The translations under genes and the position numbers were made by a program. The notes below the pieces were generated by a model. That model was not told the origin of the DNA, did not search any database, and saw only the letters and a program-made list of their open reading frames with translations. This document shows, in pieces, positions 40,285-55,200 of a stretch of DNA of 64,000 nucleotides. Position 1 is the first letter of the stretch; each line of letters opens with the position of its first letter. This stretch comes from Dastarcus helophoroides (lineage: Eukaryota > Arthropoda > Insecta > Coleoptera > Bothrideridae): NCBI GenBank assembly GCA_028583605.1, contig CM053329.1:7626001-7690000 (forward strand), read 5' to 3'.

Positions 40285-43200
40285 CTAGCAAAACAATATA
40301 AATTTATAACTAAAATTACGATGCTAACTCATTATTGACCAGTCATAATTTATTTCATGGTTTCATGCTCTAAAGTGTTGACTGGTTAGAAGCTAACTTA
40401 TGTTTCCAGAGGTTTAGTCGTGATTCTCTTTGTTATTTTTTAACAAAAAAATAGCGCCTCATGGGTTTATTTAGATTGCCTTAGTTTCACATTCAATTAT
40501 GAAATAACAGCCAGTGACATGAAGTCGCTTTTGTGTAAAAGAGCTGATCAACAATATACTAAATCTAACGAATTGTATACCTTGGGAAATTTCCAATGCT
40601 TTTTCTGCAGAATTCATTTCTGCCTGTTGTATGCTGTGACCCATGGCGCTGGCCAGTCGCCTACCTCTGAAGTAAACAGCAACAGTGTAAACTCTGGTGT
40701 TGGTTGGACCTTTGCATTCGATGACCCTGGAATAAGCCAAAATTAACCAAGGGCTTGTAAATTGTTCGAAAACGAACTTGTAAACGGGGATATCCGGTTC
40801 GCCTCCATCCATGGTTCTGAGGGTCAAACAACATTGCTGCAGTTTCGATTTTGGATCATTCCAATCTTGGTTCATTATGAAGTCTTGTAATCGCGGAAAT
40901 AGTGTTACTTGACAAAATACTTCGCAATGCCTTAAACCCTGAATAAAGTAGAGTTTTATTGTGTTTAAATACAGCGTTTTTAATCTAACCTGATCAACGT
41001 ATAAAGCTCCAATGAAAGCTTCTAATAAATCAGCTCTATCTTTCGTTTTTAACTCGGCCTTTGGATTATTGTAAACGGCGTAGTTGGCCATCCCTAAATC
41101 ATCACAAACTACAGCTTGAGTACGATTGTTCACCAACGAGCTTCTCAAAAGCTGAAAGCAATATGTTGAGTCTGAACATACCAAAGAAAAGCAACAGTAG
41201 TACGAAAGTGGCCCCATGAAAAAATTCCATTAAAAACAATTATGTTCCGAAATCTAATCAGGGTTCAGTTATACTGTAAAATATTTGCTTCATTTTTTCC
41301 TTGTAACCTGAAGCCATTTCCCCATGTTTCATTTCTAATAAATGTCAAGTGTCAAGTACGTTATCGAAGCTTTGTTTACCCCATTTTAAGTTTAAAAAAA
41401 AAGTCTACTGTTTTGAAGAATTAACGATTTTTAACTTGAAATTCTGACTTTCACCTCGAAATATTTAACAAATTGGAGAACTTCTGCCAAGCATGAAAAA
41501 GCAAACTTGAAAAATGTGTTCGCTATTTATGTACAAAATAACTTAAGTCACGAAAGTGGCAAGGTAACTTCCTTGTATTTATTGGTGCCCTCGGCGTGAC
41601 ACGCTTAGGTATGGTAAAAGTTAACAAATAATGTCAATTAAATGTTCTGTAATGAAATCATCGAACGTGTTACTGTTGAGAATATTTACAACCAACCATA
41701 GACCGATTTCAGTCTTCCTGGGCTTTATCAGTATGGTATGGTCGCCACTCTCCCTATTTAACTTAGAAAAATTAACGTGCACTTGTATGGTGGTATTTTT
41801 ATTTCTTTTTTATTAAAATATTATACTTATTGGGTAAATATTATACTTAATGGGTATTCTACTTACAGACAAATGGCCCTCATGATGCTCAGGAAAATAT
41901 TTATAGAGATATTCAGAGGCAATTAGCTGCAGCACTGTGTCTCCTAGGAATTCAAGTCTCTGATTTGACCCAAGTGTCAGATTTGTATATCCCACACTAC
42001 GATCTGTGAAAGCTCTAGCTAAAAGCCTTATGTGATTAAACTCAACACCTATGGATTCTTCAAACATAGTCAGCTTTTGTAAGATATCGAACTTGGGTAT
42101 CCACCCTCTGTCCCCCATAGGTTCTTGTTCTTGTAACGGATGTGGGGGTAATTTGACCCAAACGTCCAGAAGGTCGGGTGAATCTTTGAAGAGAGTTTCC
42201 GAGAAAACATTGTCAACAACCTACAGCAGAGCATAACACTTGCAGATAATAAAACCTAACGGGAATTAAGACTTCTGTTATTTTCAACAATTGGTATTTT
42301 TTAATGCTCTAACAATGAAGTAAAGTGACAAATACCAATTTTTTTATACTACAAAATTGTGAAAATAATATTTAAAATAAATGATCTGCATAATTATAGA
42401 ATAAAATAGAAGAAATTAATTAAAGTGATCGGTATTTTTATAATTTTATTTTTATAATATAAACAGTTTTTAAATTTGGTAAAGGTTCTCCAAAAAAATC
42501 ATTTTTTTTTTGTGAAACTTTATTTTCTTTCATAGAAATATTAAGTTATATGAAGAGGCTGATCCGAACTAGATTTTTGACACGGAACTTTCTTCTGATT
42601 TCATCCACTTATTTAAAATTGTTAGCTCTTTCAGATGAAATCAAAAAGGGTCATATTGTTTCTTATTGTTAGTGTTATATGAGGACAGATTAATAAGTCC
42701 GGTAAAAATGAATCGATGATACTAGCATACAAGTTATAACATGTTTGGACAGGTCATTGTTTTGAGAATACATATACGAAATTTCATACTGATATTTGAA
42801 TTAGTATTGCTTTGTCAGTCATTTAGACCGGACAAGTCGTTCTTTCGCTGTTAAATTGGGAAAAAGTGAATTTCGAGTGTTGATACAACATTTTTTCCGC
42901 AAAAAACCATCACAGAAAAGAAAAAATCTCTTGATAAGTATTATAGTGAATCTTCTCCGCCACTTAAGATGATCCACAAGAGGTTTACTGAGTGTCGTTG
43001 TGGTAGAACAAGCACGGAAGACGCTCCTCGCTCAGGACGTCCACTGCAGAAATGATCACGAAAATCCACGATATCGTGGATCAACGAGTGAATTTGAGAG
43101 AAATAGCCAACACTGTAAACATCTCAACATATTGCATGAACATTTGCATATGAAAAAGCTTTCGGCAAGATGGGTGCCGCGTTTGTTGACAATTGACCAA

Positions 43201-46200
43201 AAACGTGAAAGAGTGACACTTTCCCACGCTAATTTGCGGCTGTTTGAACGAAACCCAGATGAGTTTTTACGCCGTTTTATTGAAACATGGATTCATTTTT
43301 ACACACCAGAAACAAAACAACAATCTAAGCAGTGGGTGAAAGCTGGTAGCAGTGCTCCGAAGGAGCCCAAGATGGTTCCATCAGCAGGCAAAATCATGGC
43401 TACGGTTTTCTGGGACGCACAAGGTACAATCTTAATTGATTTCCTCCAAAAAGGGAAGACAATAAATGGAGAGTATTACGCTACACTCTTGGACCAGTTA
43501 AATCAAAAAATCAAAGCAAAACACTCTTGGACCAGTTAAATCAAGAAATCAAAGCAAAACGGCCTCATATTTCCAATAAAAAATTCCTGTTTAACCACGA
43601 TAATGCTCCTGCCCATTCTTCGGCCATTGAAAAGGCCAAGCCGGTGAAGTTACGCTACGAAATGCTTTCCCATCCACCATATTCTTCTGACCTAGCTCCG
43701 AATGATTTCTTCCTTTTTCCAAACATGAAAAAATGGCTTGGAGGACGAAGATTTGGAATTGATTTGGAGGTTATCTCCGAAACTAAGGCGTATTTTGAGG
43801 GCCTTTGAAAAGATTACTGCAAATAGGAGATCAAAAAACTCCAGCATCGTCTTACCAAGTGTATAGCTCTAAAAGAAGATTACGTTGAAAAATAAATGAC
43901 GCTCATTGAAAAAAAGTAACTCTTTGTTTCATTTTTATCGGACTTATTAATCCACCTTCGTATGGTAATAACTCATTGAAAATGTCAAGTTTAAAAGAAT
44001 ATTTTGTGATTGAAATGGGAATTTTGAGATTTTTTTAGATAAATTTTGATGTTTTCTCAAATTCGCCGTTTAATTTTGAAATGTTATTTTATTATTTGTA
44101 ATTTCGAGCTTTAATTTAAATTTCGACGAAAAAAACTAAACCTCGAGTGAAAGCGAAAATTTGGAAGGAAGAATAAAACTTATAAGAAACATTTTTCTCC
44201 GAATTTGTCAAAATTTTTCATTTTTTACAAATTTCTGACTAAAAAGTGGAATAGAGGACATTAAAATTCCAAGTTTTTTTCCTTCAGATTGCGTGTTAAA
44301 ATATGAATTTTATGTTTATAAATTTTCAAGCATGAAATGTTTAAACCAACAATTTGGTAATTTTTAAGTACTTTGCGATAAAAGTTGAAATTTCAAAAGC
44401 AAAAAAGTCGAAATTTCGAAAAAAAAGTTTAATTTAGAACAGATTTTTTTGTCAAGCTTTTTAAGTTTAACCACGCAGTACTGGATTTCTTCCTCAAATC
44501 TTTGACTTTAAATTCAAAATTCTGTTCTTTTCCGAAATTTTAAACTTCAAGAGAAATTTGAATTAAACTTAGAATTTTAAGATTTTTCCTTATTACATAA
44601 AATGCAAGTTTTTTTCGAAATCTTGGGTCTCTTTCAAAAATTCTTAGCTTAAACCTGCAATTCTTGTTTATTTCAGAAATTTCGCCAGAGATTTTTTTTT
44701 TTATTTTTAGTTACCTCAAATTGTCAACTTTGATTTCAAAATTTTGAGTGAAATCGAGGAATATACAAGTTTAATATTGAAATTTCGAGATAAAAGTTAA
44801 AAATTTGAGAAGAAATTCAAAATATTTATATTTTTTATAAGATTAATTACGAGATTTTTTAAAATGTCGAGTTTCTTATAAAGATTCTGAGTTTAAACCT
44901 AAAATTTTTCGAAAAGTACATTTCGAGTTTTAATCCAAAATAAAAAAATAGTAGTAAATAGATAAAATAAAAAATTATTTTATCTATTTTTGGATTAAAA
45001 ATCAAAATGTACTTTTCGAAAAAATTTGGATTTGATTTTTAAAATTTCGACCCTAACTCTCGATTTTTTTCTCAAAATTTCGAATTTACGTACGAGGTCT
45101 CTTCAAAAAGTAAGGTGACTTTTCAAGTTTCGCGGACAACGTACATTCGATTATCGATTTTTTGTTGTTGTGTTGGCACACATGTCCCGAACATATGTTC
45201 ACAGTTTGAAGTACATAGCATACTAGTTTATTTTTGACAAAGAAAAAGGTTAGACGTATTTTGTTCTGCTCGGTGATTTTCTATTATTATAAAAAATGGA
45301 GCAAAGACTTTGCATCAAATTTTGTGTGAAAAATGGAATCAAGTGATATAAAAACTTGAAAGGTTGACAGTGGCGTACGGTGAGTCTGCTCTAACTAAAA
45401 AAAAATGTTTACAAGTGGTACAAACTCTTCCAAGATGACCGAGAAGAAGCCGACGACGACCTCGCTCTAGACGCCCCAGCACATCAACAACAGAAGATAT
45501 CGCCGAAGCTGTGAAGAAAATTGTTTTTGGAAATCGTCGAATTACCATAAGAGAAGTCGCTGAGGATGTTGGCATATCAGTCGGCTCGTGTCATGCAATT
45601 TTTTCGGATGTTTTGGGCATGTGTGTCAGCGAAGTTTGTTCCGAAACTTCTGAATTTTGATCAGAAGAACCGTCGCATGAGCATCGCTCAAGAGCTCTTG
45701 AATGGCGACAGTGATGATCCTGATTTGCTCAAAAGGATCATAACTGATGACGAACCGTGGGTATATGGTTGTGACGTCGAAACTAAAGCCCTATCGTCCC
45801 AATGGAAGCATGCAGAAGATCCAAGACCGAAAAAAGGACGCCAAGTCCGATCAAATGTTCAAGTTTTGATCACTGTTTTTTTCGACTACCATGGCGAAGT
45901 GCATCAGGGGTTTTTACCTCAAGGTGGTACGGTTATTAAGGAGTATTACCTTGAAGTTATGTGTCGTTTGCGAGAAGAAATACGAAAAAAACGTCCGAAA
46001 ATGTAGAAAAATAATTCATGACGTTTGCATCACGATAATGCACCTGCTCATTCATCGTTGCTTGTGAAAGGTTTTTTGGCCAAAAACAACACGACCATCA
46101 TGCCTCAGCCACCATATTCACTGGATTTGCCCCTTGCTGCTTATTTTCCTGTTTCCGAAACTTAGAAGACCTATGAAAGGACGGAGATTTGCAACGATTG

Positions 46201-49200
46201 ATAAAATAAAAACTGCATCGCCAGAGGAGCTCAAGGCTATACCAAAAAGTGCTTATGAGAAATTGGAAAAAGCTTTGGCACAAGTGCATTGTATCTGAGG
46301 GGGATTATTTTGAAGGGGACAGTATAAATGTTGATGAATAAATAAATATTTTTTTATAAAAATATAGTCACCTTACTTTTTGAACACCTCGTATATGTTT
46401 TACTCGAAATTTCGTTTTAAATTTTATTTTTTTTAAATAACTTTCAGCTTTTCTTATATTGGCTGATCTTCACAAATCCGTGGTTTAAATTTTAAGTTGA
46501 AATCTTTGGGAATATTTTTAATACGAATTTTTAGTTTTTCGACTTTTTTTTCTGAAAATTGTATAGACATAAAAATTATAGTGCTTTCTAAAATTCTTCG
46601 ATTTTTGTCTGAAAATTACGAGTTTAAACTTGAAATTCTAAATTTAGGCCGATTTTGAAAGTGGCGGTCGAAATTAATTTTTCTGGCCGAAAGTGGTCAA
46701 AACTTCAGTGGCTCTCTAAAAATTGGGGTTTGAACCGTAATTTTGTTCTTTGGAATTTCGTTTCGGAAAAAAATTATATCGATTCAATTTCGGTATACGT
46801 TCCGACAAAAATAATGGTTTTTTTCAGGTTTTCGGTTCAGCTCCGCTTGACTTATTTATTAATTTTTTAAAATTTGTATTTGAGTTAAAAATTCATTTTC
46901 TACCATAATTTAGAAAATATTATAACTTTTTTTCGTTAATTTTACAACATATAAGTAATACTCCGACCTTGCTTAAAATTTAAGGAAAATCTATTTTATT
47001 TTACCGACAGCATTAGATGTCAGTCGGACTGATTAGCGAAATTTCGATTCTAATAACCCAAGGATTAAAATCAAAATTTTCGATTTTAAACTCGAATATT
47101 CAAACCTTTTTGTGTAAATTTCGACTTTTCAACCCAGACTAAAAATTTCGAGATATCTCACAAATTCGAAAGAAAAACGCAACAGCTCAAAATTAAAATC
47201 GAAAATTTTTGATTTATTTTAATAAATTAAGCTTTTTTAAAAATATTCTTCAATTATCAAGTTCAAAAATTTCAAGATGAAACCCCAAATGTCAAGAAAA
47301 AATTGAAATTTATAAAAAAATTTCGGGTTTCAAGTAAAACGACCAGATTAAAAAAAATCAAAAATTAGTATTTTGACAAAATAGTCAACATTTCGAAAAA
47401 AAGATGCTTATTTAAAGAAACAGTTCTCAAAACTACTACTTTCATTTAAAAATACTGACATTGTTTTTGCTTTTTTTCTGTTTTATATCCTCATATGTAT
47501 TTAGATCTATGCTTTGTTATAAAAACTGTAAAAAGTTTTTGACAAACAAATAAAGATTGATTGATTGATTGAGTGAATCTTGACCTTAAACCTGTATATA
47601 TTCGCTTTTTTCCGGAAATTTCCAGAAAGAGTAAAATTTTTCAAAAAGTTTTTGCCAAGAGATTACCTTTTTTTAATATTTTAACTTTTTCTTTCAAAGT
47701 TTCAAATTTTTAAGTTGCGCTTTTTTATTTTTTTTCTAAAATTCGACTTCAAACAAAATTTAGCCTTTTTTCTAGAAGTTATAACGCCTTTCTCGACCGT
47801 TTGAGTTTATTTTTTAAATACAGACATTTTTCTCCAAATAACGAGTTTAAACTTAAAACAACTGAGAATTGTAAGTTAAACTTGAATTTCTACTAAAAAC
47901 TCAAATATTCGACTTTTTGCTTGAAAGCCCATAATTTCTAGGACTCAAGATTGTTAAATTAAGTCGAAATTTTGAAAAACTGAACTCACAAATTCGGTTT
48001 GTTTTACCGAAAACCACGAACTTTAGACTGTTTCTAAAAATGCCAACTTTTTTTTTAACTGGACATTTTTTCCAGAATTCAAATGCAGACTAGAACTTTG
48101 CAGGATATACTTCTTCCAATTTACTTGAACACTTTTAGTAGTTCTTTGACACGGTCCAATTCCGGAAGAAGTATATCCTGTACTGACTCTGACCGTGGAA
48201 GCCTTCATTATCATATTACTCTTGCGCTTAAAACTTAACTTTTCAGATTGAAATAGATATTTTCAAAAAAATTCCAAAAATTTTATAAAAAACGCGATCT
48301 CAGTTGCTAAACTCAAATTTTTTAGGAGAAAATTTAAATTTTGAAATCGGCGATAAATTTTTCAAAAAAAATAGCTAAAATGTTTGAGAAGAGACCTAAT
48401 ACTTTGAGAAAAACAGTAAAAAAATCGATTTTTCCCCTAAAAAAAAAGTTCGAGGAGAACGAGAGGAAATTTCGAATTTAAACCAGAATATTCATAAAAA
48501 AGGGCGAAATTTTTATGAAAAGCATTTTTTGAGATAAAAGTAAAATATTTTAGAAAAAACAACCCAAACAAAAAAATCTGAAAGTGTCCAGCAAGACGTG
48601 AAACTTTTCAAATCGCTATTTTTGAATAAACATGCAGAAAAACTGAAAGCTTAAATTAGAAATGTTACAGCCATTTCAAGTTTTTTCTCAAAATTTCAAC
48701 CCCAATTTCAAAATCCCGGTTTTAAATTCGAATATAATGTTCTACTTTTTTTTTTTGAAATGTTAAATTTGAAACTGAAAATTTCTAGAAAAAAAATGAA
48801 ATATCGAAATTTCAGTGGAAATTTAAATCTTAGAAAATACCAAAAAATCGTTAGATTTTAAAATGGTATATTGAAATCAAACTGAAAATTTGGAGACAAA
48901 CATTCAAGAAAAATCGAAATTTTGACAAATAGCTAAACAGAAATAATCAGGCTATGGTCGAAATTTTCAAAGAAAGAAGTAACAAATTTCAATTGAACCT
49001 AGAAATTTTAAGAAAAAGATTGAAATTTCCAGAAAAACTCGAAGTTTGCAAAAAATTAAGACCTGAAATTTCGATTTAGACTAACATTTAAAAATAAAGT
49101 CAATATTTTTTTAGAAAATGTGAGTTTCTAAATCTGTCAGAAACAAAATTGAGACTAAAAGTGTAAACTTGGAATTTTTCGATTAAAATTTCTAAAATTT

Positions 49201-52200
49201 TTGAAAAAAGGCAAAATTTCTAAAAAAGTTTCATATTTGAATAAAGTAACGATTTTAAGGTCAAATTTAGAATTATGAAAAAAACATTTTAAAAGTAGAC
49301 GAAATTTCGAAAAAACAAAATAATCCAAAATTATTAGAAAAAATAAAAATTTGGAATTTAAAGACGAAATTTTTGAATTCTAATTTTGTAGTAAAAAAAA
49401 AGTTAAGTTAAGAGAAAGAAGTTGAAATTTGAGAAAATGTTCAATACTTATTTATAAAAATTCTCAGTAATTTTGATTTAAATCCTAATGATAAATGTGA
49501 AAATATCCAAGAATAAACGTCAATATTATTAAAAAAAAATTCAAAATTTTAAATCTAAAGCAGATATTTTAAACGACAAAATAAAAATAATTATTGCAAA
49601 TTCAAATTCGAATATGAAGAAAACTAACATTTCAAAAAAAAAACTTTGGAAGATAAGAATGAGGAATACAACAATAATAATAATATTTAATAAAATAAAA
49701 ATTTTAGCTTAAAATTCAAGATTTTTGGTGTAAAATTAAAACTGAAGTGGAGAATAAGATGTTGCTAATGAGGACTTTTGAACTTTGTACCAAATCGAAA
49801 AAAACCGAGAAAAAAAAGTTACTAAGAAAGCTCTCATTTATCCAAGAAGCTACATTACAAGTGATATGGTATAAAATACTCAAGATATAATTATTTTTAT
49901 GGCGAAAAATCATGGTTTTTTACATTTCCCGATAACATTTTTTTTTCTTGGTTTCCTGTTTTCAGTTCAGTTCAGGCTTGAGGCCCTGCTAAAAATAAAC
50001 TTATTTTTAGGTTACACATACATCAATTCCTCCATCTAAAAACAGCGCTCCCATTAGTGCTTCAAAACAATTGGCCATTGCGTGCCTCAGTTCCAAATCG
50101 TGACATAAGTCAGAGCCGTGCGCATATAACATGAATTGATCCAATTTTAAAGTACGGGCAAGAACAGCTAAATGTTGATTTTGAACAATTGCTGCGCGAT
50201 AGGTAGCTAAACCGCCTTCTTCCAAATCGGGAAAAGTATAAAATAAGTGTATCGATGATAAAAATTCAACTACCGCATCTCCTAAGAATTCCAAGCGTTC
50301 ATTATGCGTAATATTAGATTCAGTCTCCTGTTGTTTCCCAAAACGGGACATGATATTTATTAGAGTATTTATGCCTAAAAATAAATTTAGTTAATTACAG
50401 GTAAGAGGAAAAGTAGCAAATTCACCTCTTTTTCTCGTGTTCATGTAATGTATCCTTCTATCACCATATTCTGGTTGTCTTATACCGCAATTGGTTAAGC
50501 TATTTCTTGCGTGGTCGGGATTTGTACCGAAATTTTCGCGATAAGAAGGATGCGTTAACGCCAACTGAAGCAGAGCCCTATTTTTAAAGATGTAATGAAT
50601 GGAACTTTCTAGTACATTTAAGGAATTATGGAACCTTAAATGGCACACTAATACTGGAATTAGCATCGCATGCTGAAACAACATATAATGTATTTTATAA
50701 CATTTTATATATTATAACTTATACCTGAATTATATCACACATGATGCCAGTTTTGTAGAATCCTTCAGCTGAAACAGCGATGGTAACATCTCTTTTCATT
50801 TTACCCTGAGTTCGCATTTCTTGTAATTTAATTTCCTTGGATTCTAATTTTCTTTTATCTTCAAATGTCGGCTTGGACATGTTTGCGAGCAAATGTCTAA
50901 ATTTCACGTATTCTCTCCATGCCTTCTGATAACTGTAAATCAAAACCATAAAAAACCTTTGAAAGACAATAAATTTTCTACTTACTCCGGGTTTCCAGCG
51001 TAACTCAACTGGGGCGGTCGAATGCCAAAATGGACTATTTCGGGAAATTTATACTCGCCACTTTTTTGAAGATCGATGTTACGATCCAGTTGATCAACCC
51101 TGACGGAACAAGGCTTTTTACCAGGGTAGGTAACGACCATTCCCTAGATCAAATTATTTAGATTAAAATTAGTTTAAGTCATAATTTTAACGTGAGATGA
51201 AAGCTGGTAACTTGTCAGCCTTTTCAGATACAAATCTTTGATGTGGTTCTGTTTGTAGAACCATGTTTACTTTTTTAAAACTGTTCCTACCTTAATTTCG
51301 TCTGCATACGTCTGCCATTGATACTGACTCATTTTAACCATGTCTTCTAACTGGTTTTCTTCTATTAATGGCACCGAACTCCGAAGCAGATAATCCAATA
51401 CTTCCTTCATGCATAAAATTTCTTTACCATTATCTGGCAACTCTCTAACAAATCTCGGCATAAAGTGATATTGAGGACACCCATCAACATCTCCAAAAGT
51501 CTTAAAATCCAAGTCTACCAACTCTAATACCTCTTTAAATAAGTAGTCGTCTGAAAGCATATCATACATGAGCCAGGATAATATTATATGAATCAAAAAA
51601 CATTATTTTTAGAACGAATTTGGGGGCGGTTGGGATTTGTTTTCTTTTAGAATTCAACTCCAAGTTTCCATATGCCCCAAAAGTTCGTTATTGAGGAAGT
51701 GCATATCTACTTTTTTTTATTAGGTTATGACTTAAAGCCAGAATTTCCTGATTATCCAAGAAATTCTAATTTTAAAAGTAAGTTGTTGCAAAAAAATTAA
51801 AAGCTATAAGTTTCAATTCAACAGTTGAAGACAACACTCAAATATACGATAAATTTACTCAAATAAATCCAAACTTTCAAATTTCAAGTTAAAACTCAAT
51901 ACTTTGACAAAAAATCTTAAACTTTGAGAAAAAATCGAGAAATCGTGAACAAACTAATGACTTGATTCGAAAATTTAAAAAAAGTAGTAATTTCTCTTTT
52001 CCTATCAAAATTTTAGAAAAAAAATTAACATTTTAGGAAACAACTAGAAATTTATTTTAAAAATCTTACATTTTTAAATTTAAAAATTTTAAGTTTGAGT
52101 TGAGACTTTTGAAAATAAAATTCATTAATTACAATTTAGAACTTTAAAGTTTAAATTTAAAATTTCAAAAAAAATGTTGAAATTTCTACAGTAAATTGAA

Positions 52201-55200
52201 AATTGTCAGAAAAAAGGTCAACCCTTTTTAAAAAAGACTAAAATTCAGATTTGAAATCGATATTTGAGAAAATAATTTAACATTTCGCACTTGGACTAGA
52301 AAATCTGAAAAAGAAAAATCTTAAAATTAAAAAATTACTTTCGAAAAAACTTCGAGTTTCAACATCAAGCAATCTTCCAGAAAAAAGTCAAAACGTCGAC
52401 TTAAACATAAAAACATGAAAGTTCGAGAAAAAGGCTTAAATTATAAGACTAAGATCAGAATCCCGAGAGAAAATGATCGACATTTCTAAAAAACTACAAC
52501 TTAAAATTAAAACATTAGGGAAAAAAGTATTTTGTCTTCAAATAAAATTCAAATTTTATTTTTAATATTTTGACTTCTATGATAGTGATGGCTTGGAATT
52601 AATAATTTTTTCTGCTTCAACGTTAAAACCGAAATTTTGATTCTAAAGACCAAAGACTGAAACGTAAAAAATAAGGTTTGCAAAAAGTAAAAACTGGAAT
52701 TCTTTTTATTTTTTAGAAATTTGTTTTTTTTTTCAAAATCTCGACTCCGTTTTCAGAATGTCCAAACTAACACTGGGATTACTAGTATTTTTCTTTTTAA
52801 TGTTAACATTCAAATTTAGTAACTGACATCGAAATTTCAAAAATTTTGCCTTAAATTCGACTTTAAATTCAAAATTTTGAGAAAAAGGCAGACAATTAAA
52901 ATGAACTACTAAAAAGAGAAATTAAAGTCAAAATTTCGAGAGAAAAAGCCAAAATTTCGAGAGAAAAAACCAAAACTTCGAAAAAAATCAAGATGTTGGA
53001 AGTTTTCCGATTTTTTTTCAAATATTCTGAAATAAAATTTTAAATTTAAACCAAGACTTTCTACTTTCTTTTTTAATTTCCAATTTAGGATCGGAATGTG
53101 GAGATTAAATAAAAAATTTAAGACCTAAGTCGAAATCCAATCATTTTAAGAGCAAATTTGACATTTCCACTACAAATTCAAAATTTTGACAAAAGAGAAG
53201 TTTCGAGTTTAGTCTAAATTTGGAGATCACCAAGTCGCAAATTCAAGAAAAAGGTAAAACTTGACAAAAAGTTGAAACTTTAAGTTTAGGTTTAAGATAT
53301 TCGCTGTATCTTTGCAAAGTTGTGTTAATTCCATTCTTATTTTGATTGGCATTTTCTTTGAGAGTTGATCCTTTACAAGTCCAGATTTTCATTTAGCTTT
53401 TTCAATAGGGACTGAAGATATTGCCCCAAACAGCTATTGAAAATTTGAAGAAAAAAAGAATTATTGCATTATAAATTTCGAAAACGGCAGAAAATTGAAA
53501 ATTTCGAAAATAATACACTAAAAATCTCAAAATTTAGCGTATACCTTCAAATTAGACTCCACCCTTCACCTGAAATTTCGAACTTTAAAATAATTTGGCA
53601 CAAAACTAAAATTATTCGATAAAATCGAAATTTCGAGATTAATTTTATATTTTTTTTTTCTCGAAATTTCGCTTGTTTTTCCTTCTCTTTACTTCATATT
53701 CGAAATATTAATGTTTACTAGAAAATTTGACTTTATTCGAAAATTCTACCTTATTTTCAAAATTTCATATTAAAACATGAATACTTTTAGTTCCAAGTTT
53801 CTTTTGAATTTTGTTCTTAAAGTTCCCAGCTTAATTTTAAGAACATCATAAAAAAGTTTGAAGAGTTTAATAGATAATTCTAGATTTAACACAAAGCTGA
53901 AATTTTAGGAAGAATGGTAAATATTGTATGTTTCAGTTCGTAATTATTGGTAATTATGGTAAGGAAGGAAACATTTTCAACAAAAAACCAAGTCGACATT
54001 TTTATTGAAGAATTACTATTTCGAATTTAGTATCGGCATTTCGATAATAATATTTAAAAGTTCCACTCATACTAGACTTTTTTCTCGAAATCTTCAAACT
54101 TGAAATTTCGCTCGAAATTTCAAAACGAAAAAAAAACAGTTTAAAAATTCGGGATTCGAAACAAAAGACGAAAACAATTTCAATTTTTGACATTTTTTTC
54201 TCAAAATTCTTAGTCAAACATAATTTATATTTTTCCCAAAAATAGCAAACTATAACTTTAGATTTTTTTCAAAAGTTTGTCGACAATTATTTTCTAAAAA
54301 CTTCCCATTCTAAAAATTGAAGTAAAAAATGGAAACTCCCAATTTTCAAAAAACTAACCATTTAAAAAAAAAGAAATCGAAAATTATAAAAGCTGTCAAC
54401 ACGAAATTCTAAGAAAAAAGTCGAAATTTCGAGAAAATGGTCAAAATTCCGAAGCAGAGGTCAAAATTTTGAAAAATCGTGATAATTTCTAAAAACAAAA
54501 TCTACATTCTGAGTTTAAGATCGATATTTTAGAGAAGAAGCTAATATTGCAAGTTCAAAATTGGAATTTTGACAAAAGAAAGTCAAAATTTCTAAAAAAA
54601 AACTCAAATTTATATTTTTTCCTTGAAAATTTGCCAAAAAAATTCACTCGTAATCCCAATATTTCTAGAAAAATTCAAAATTTTAAAATTAAAGTCCAAA
54701 TTTCGTGAATAAAATCGATTTTGTGAAATTTTTCCTTTTTTTTTCTCAAAATTCCGATACAAGTTTATTTTTATTGACTTAAATTTTAAACTCGATATGT
54801 TATGTTTTTCTACAAAGCAGGACTTTCGACTTTAATCTCAAAATTCTCTTTTTCTTAAAATTTCAGATTAAAACTGTGAATTACAAAAAAATCCAGTAAA
54901 TATGGAATTTTGAGAAAAAAATGCCAAAAGTTCGAGGAGATAGGACAAAATTTCTAGAAAATCTCTACATTGGAATGAATTTACTTATAGTCTAATTTAA
55001 AAAGTGATTACTGCATGTCTAAATTCAGAATTTTGAAATAAAATTAAAATTTGCGAAAATGTTTTTATTAAAAGATTAGATAATTTGAAATTTGCTCTCC
55101 AAATGTCGAGCTTAATGTAGAATTTTCCACTTTAGACCCTAACATTCGACCATCTTTCCGAAATTTCACTCTTAACTTGAATAGTATCTAAAAAACAAAA

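Larger units (their letters stand above)
46724..49988. mobile_element. Non-autonomous hAT element with filler interior, copy 2
   Basis: The left tip (TGGGGTTTGAACCG, a mutated CAGGGCTTGAACCG) and right tip (CTTGAGGCCCTG) match the hAT family at 17073. The 8-bp target duplication is perfect, CTAAAAAT at 46716-46723 and 49989-49996. Subterminal GGTTTTCGGTTCAG and interior stretches (for example 47630-47760 against 18028-18180) align with copy 1 in the same orientation. It is 3265 bp, without a transposase frame. It inserted 25 bases downstream of the drosha exon 9 splice donor. Confidence 0.82.
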
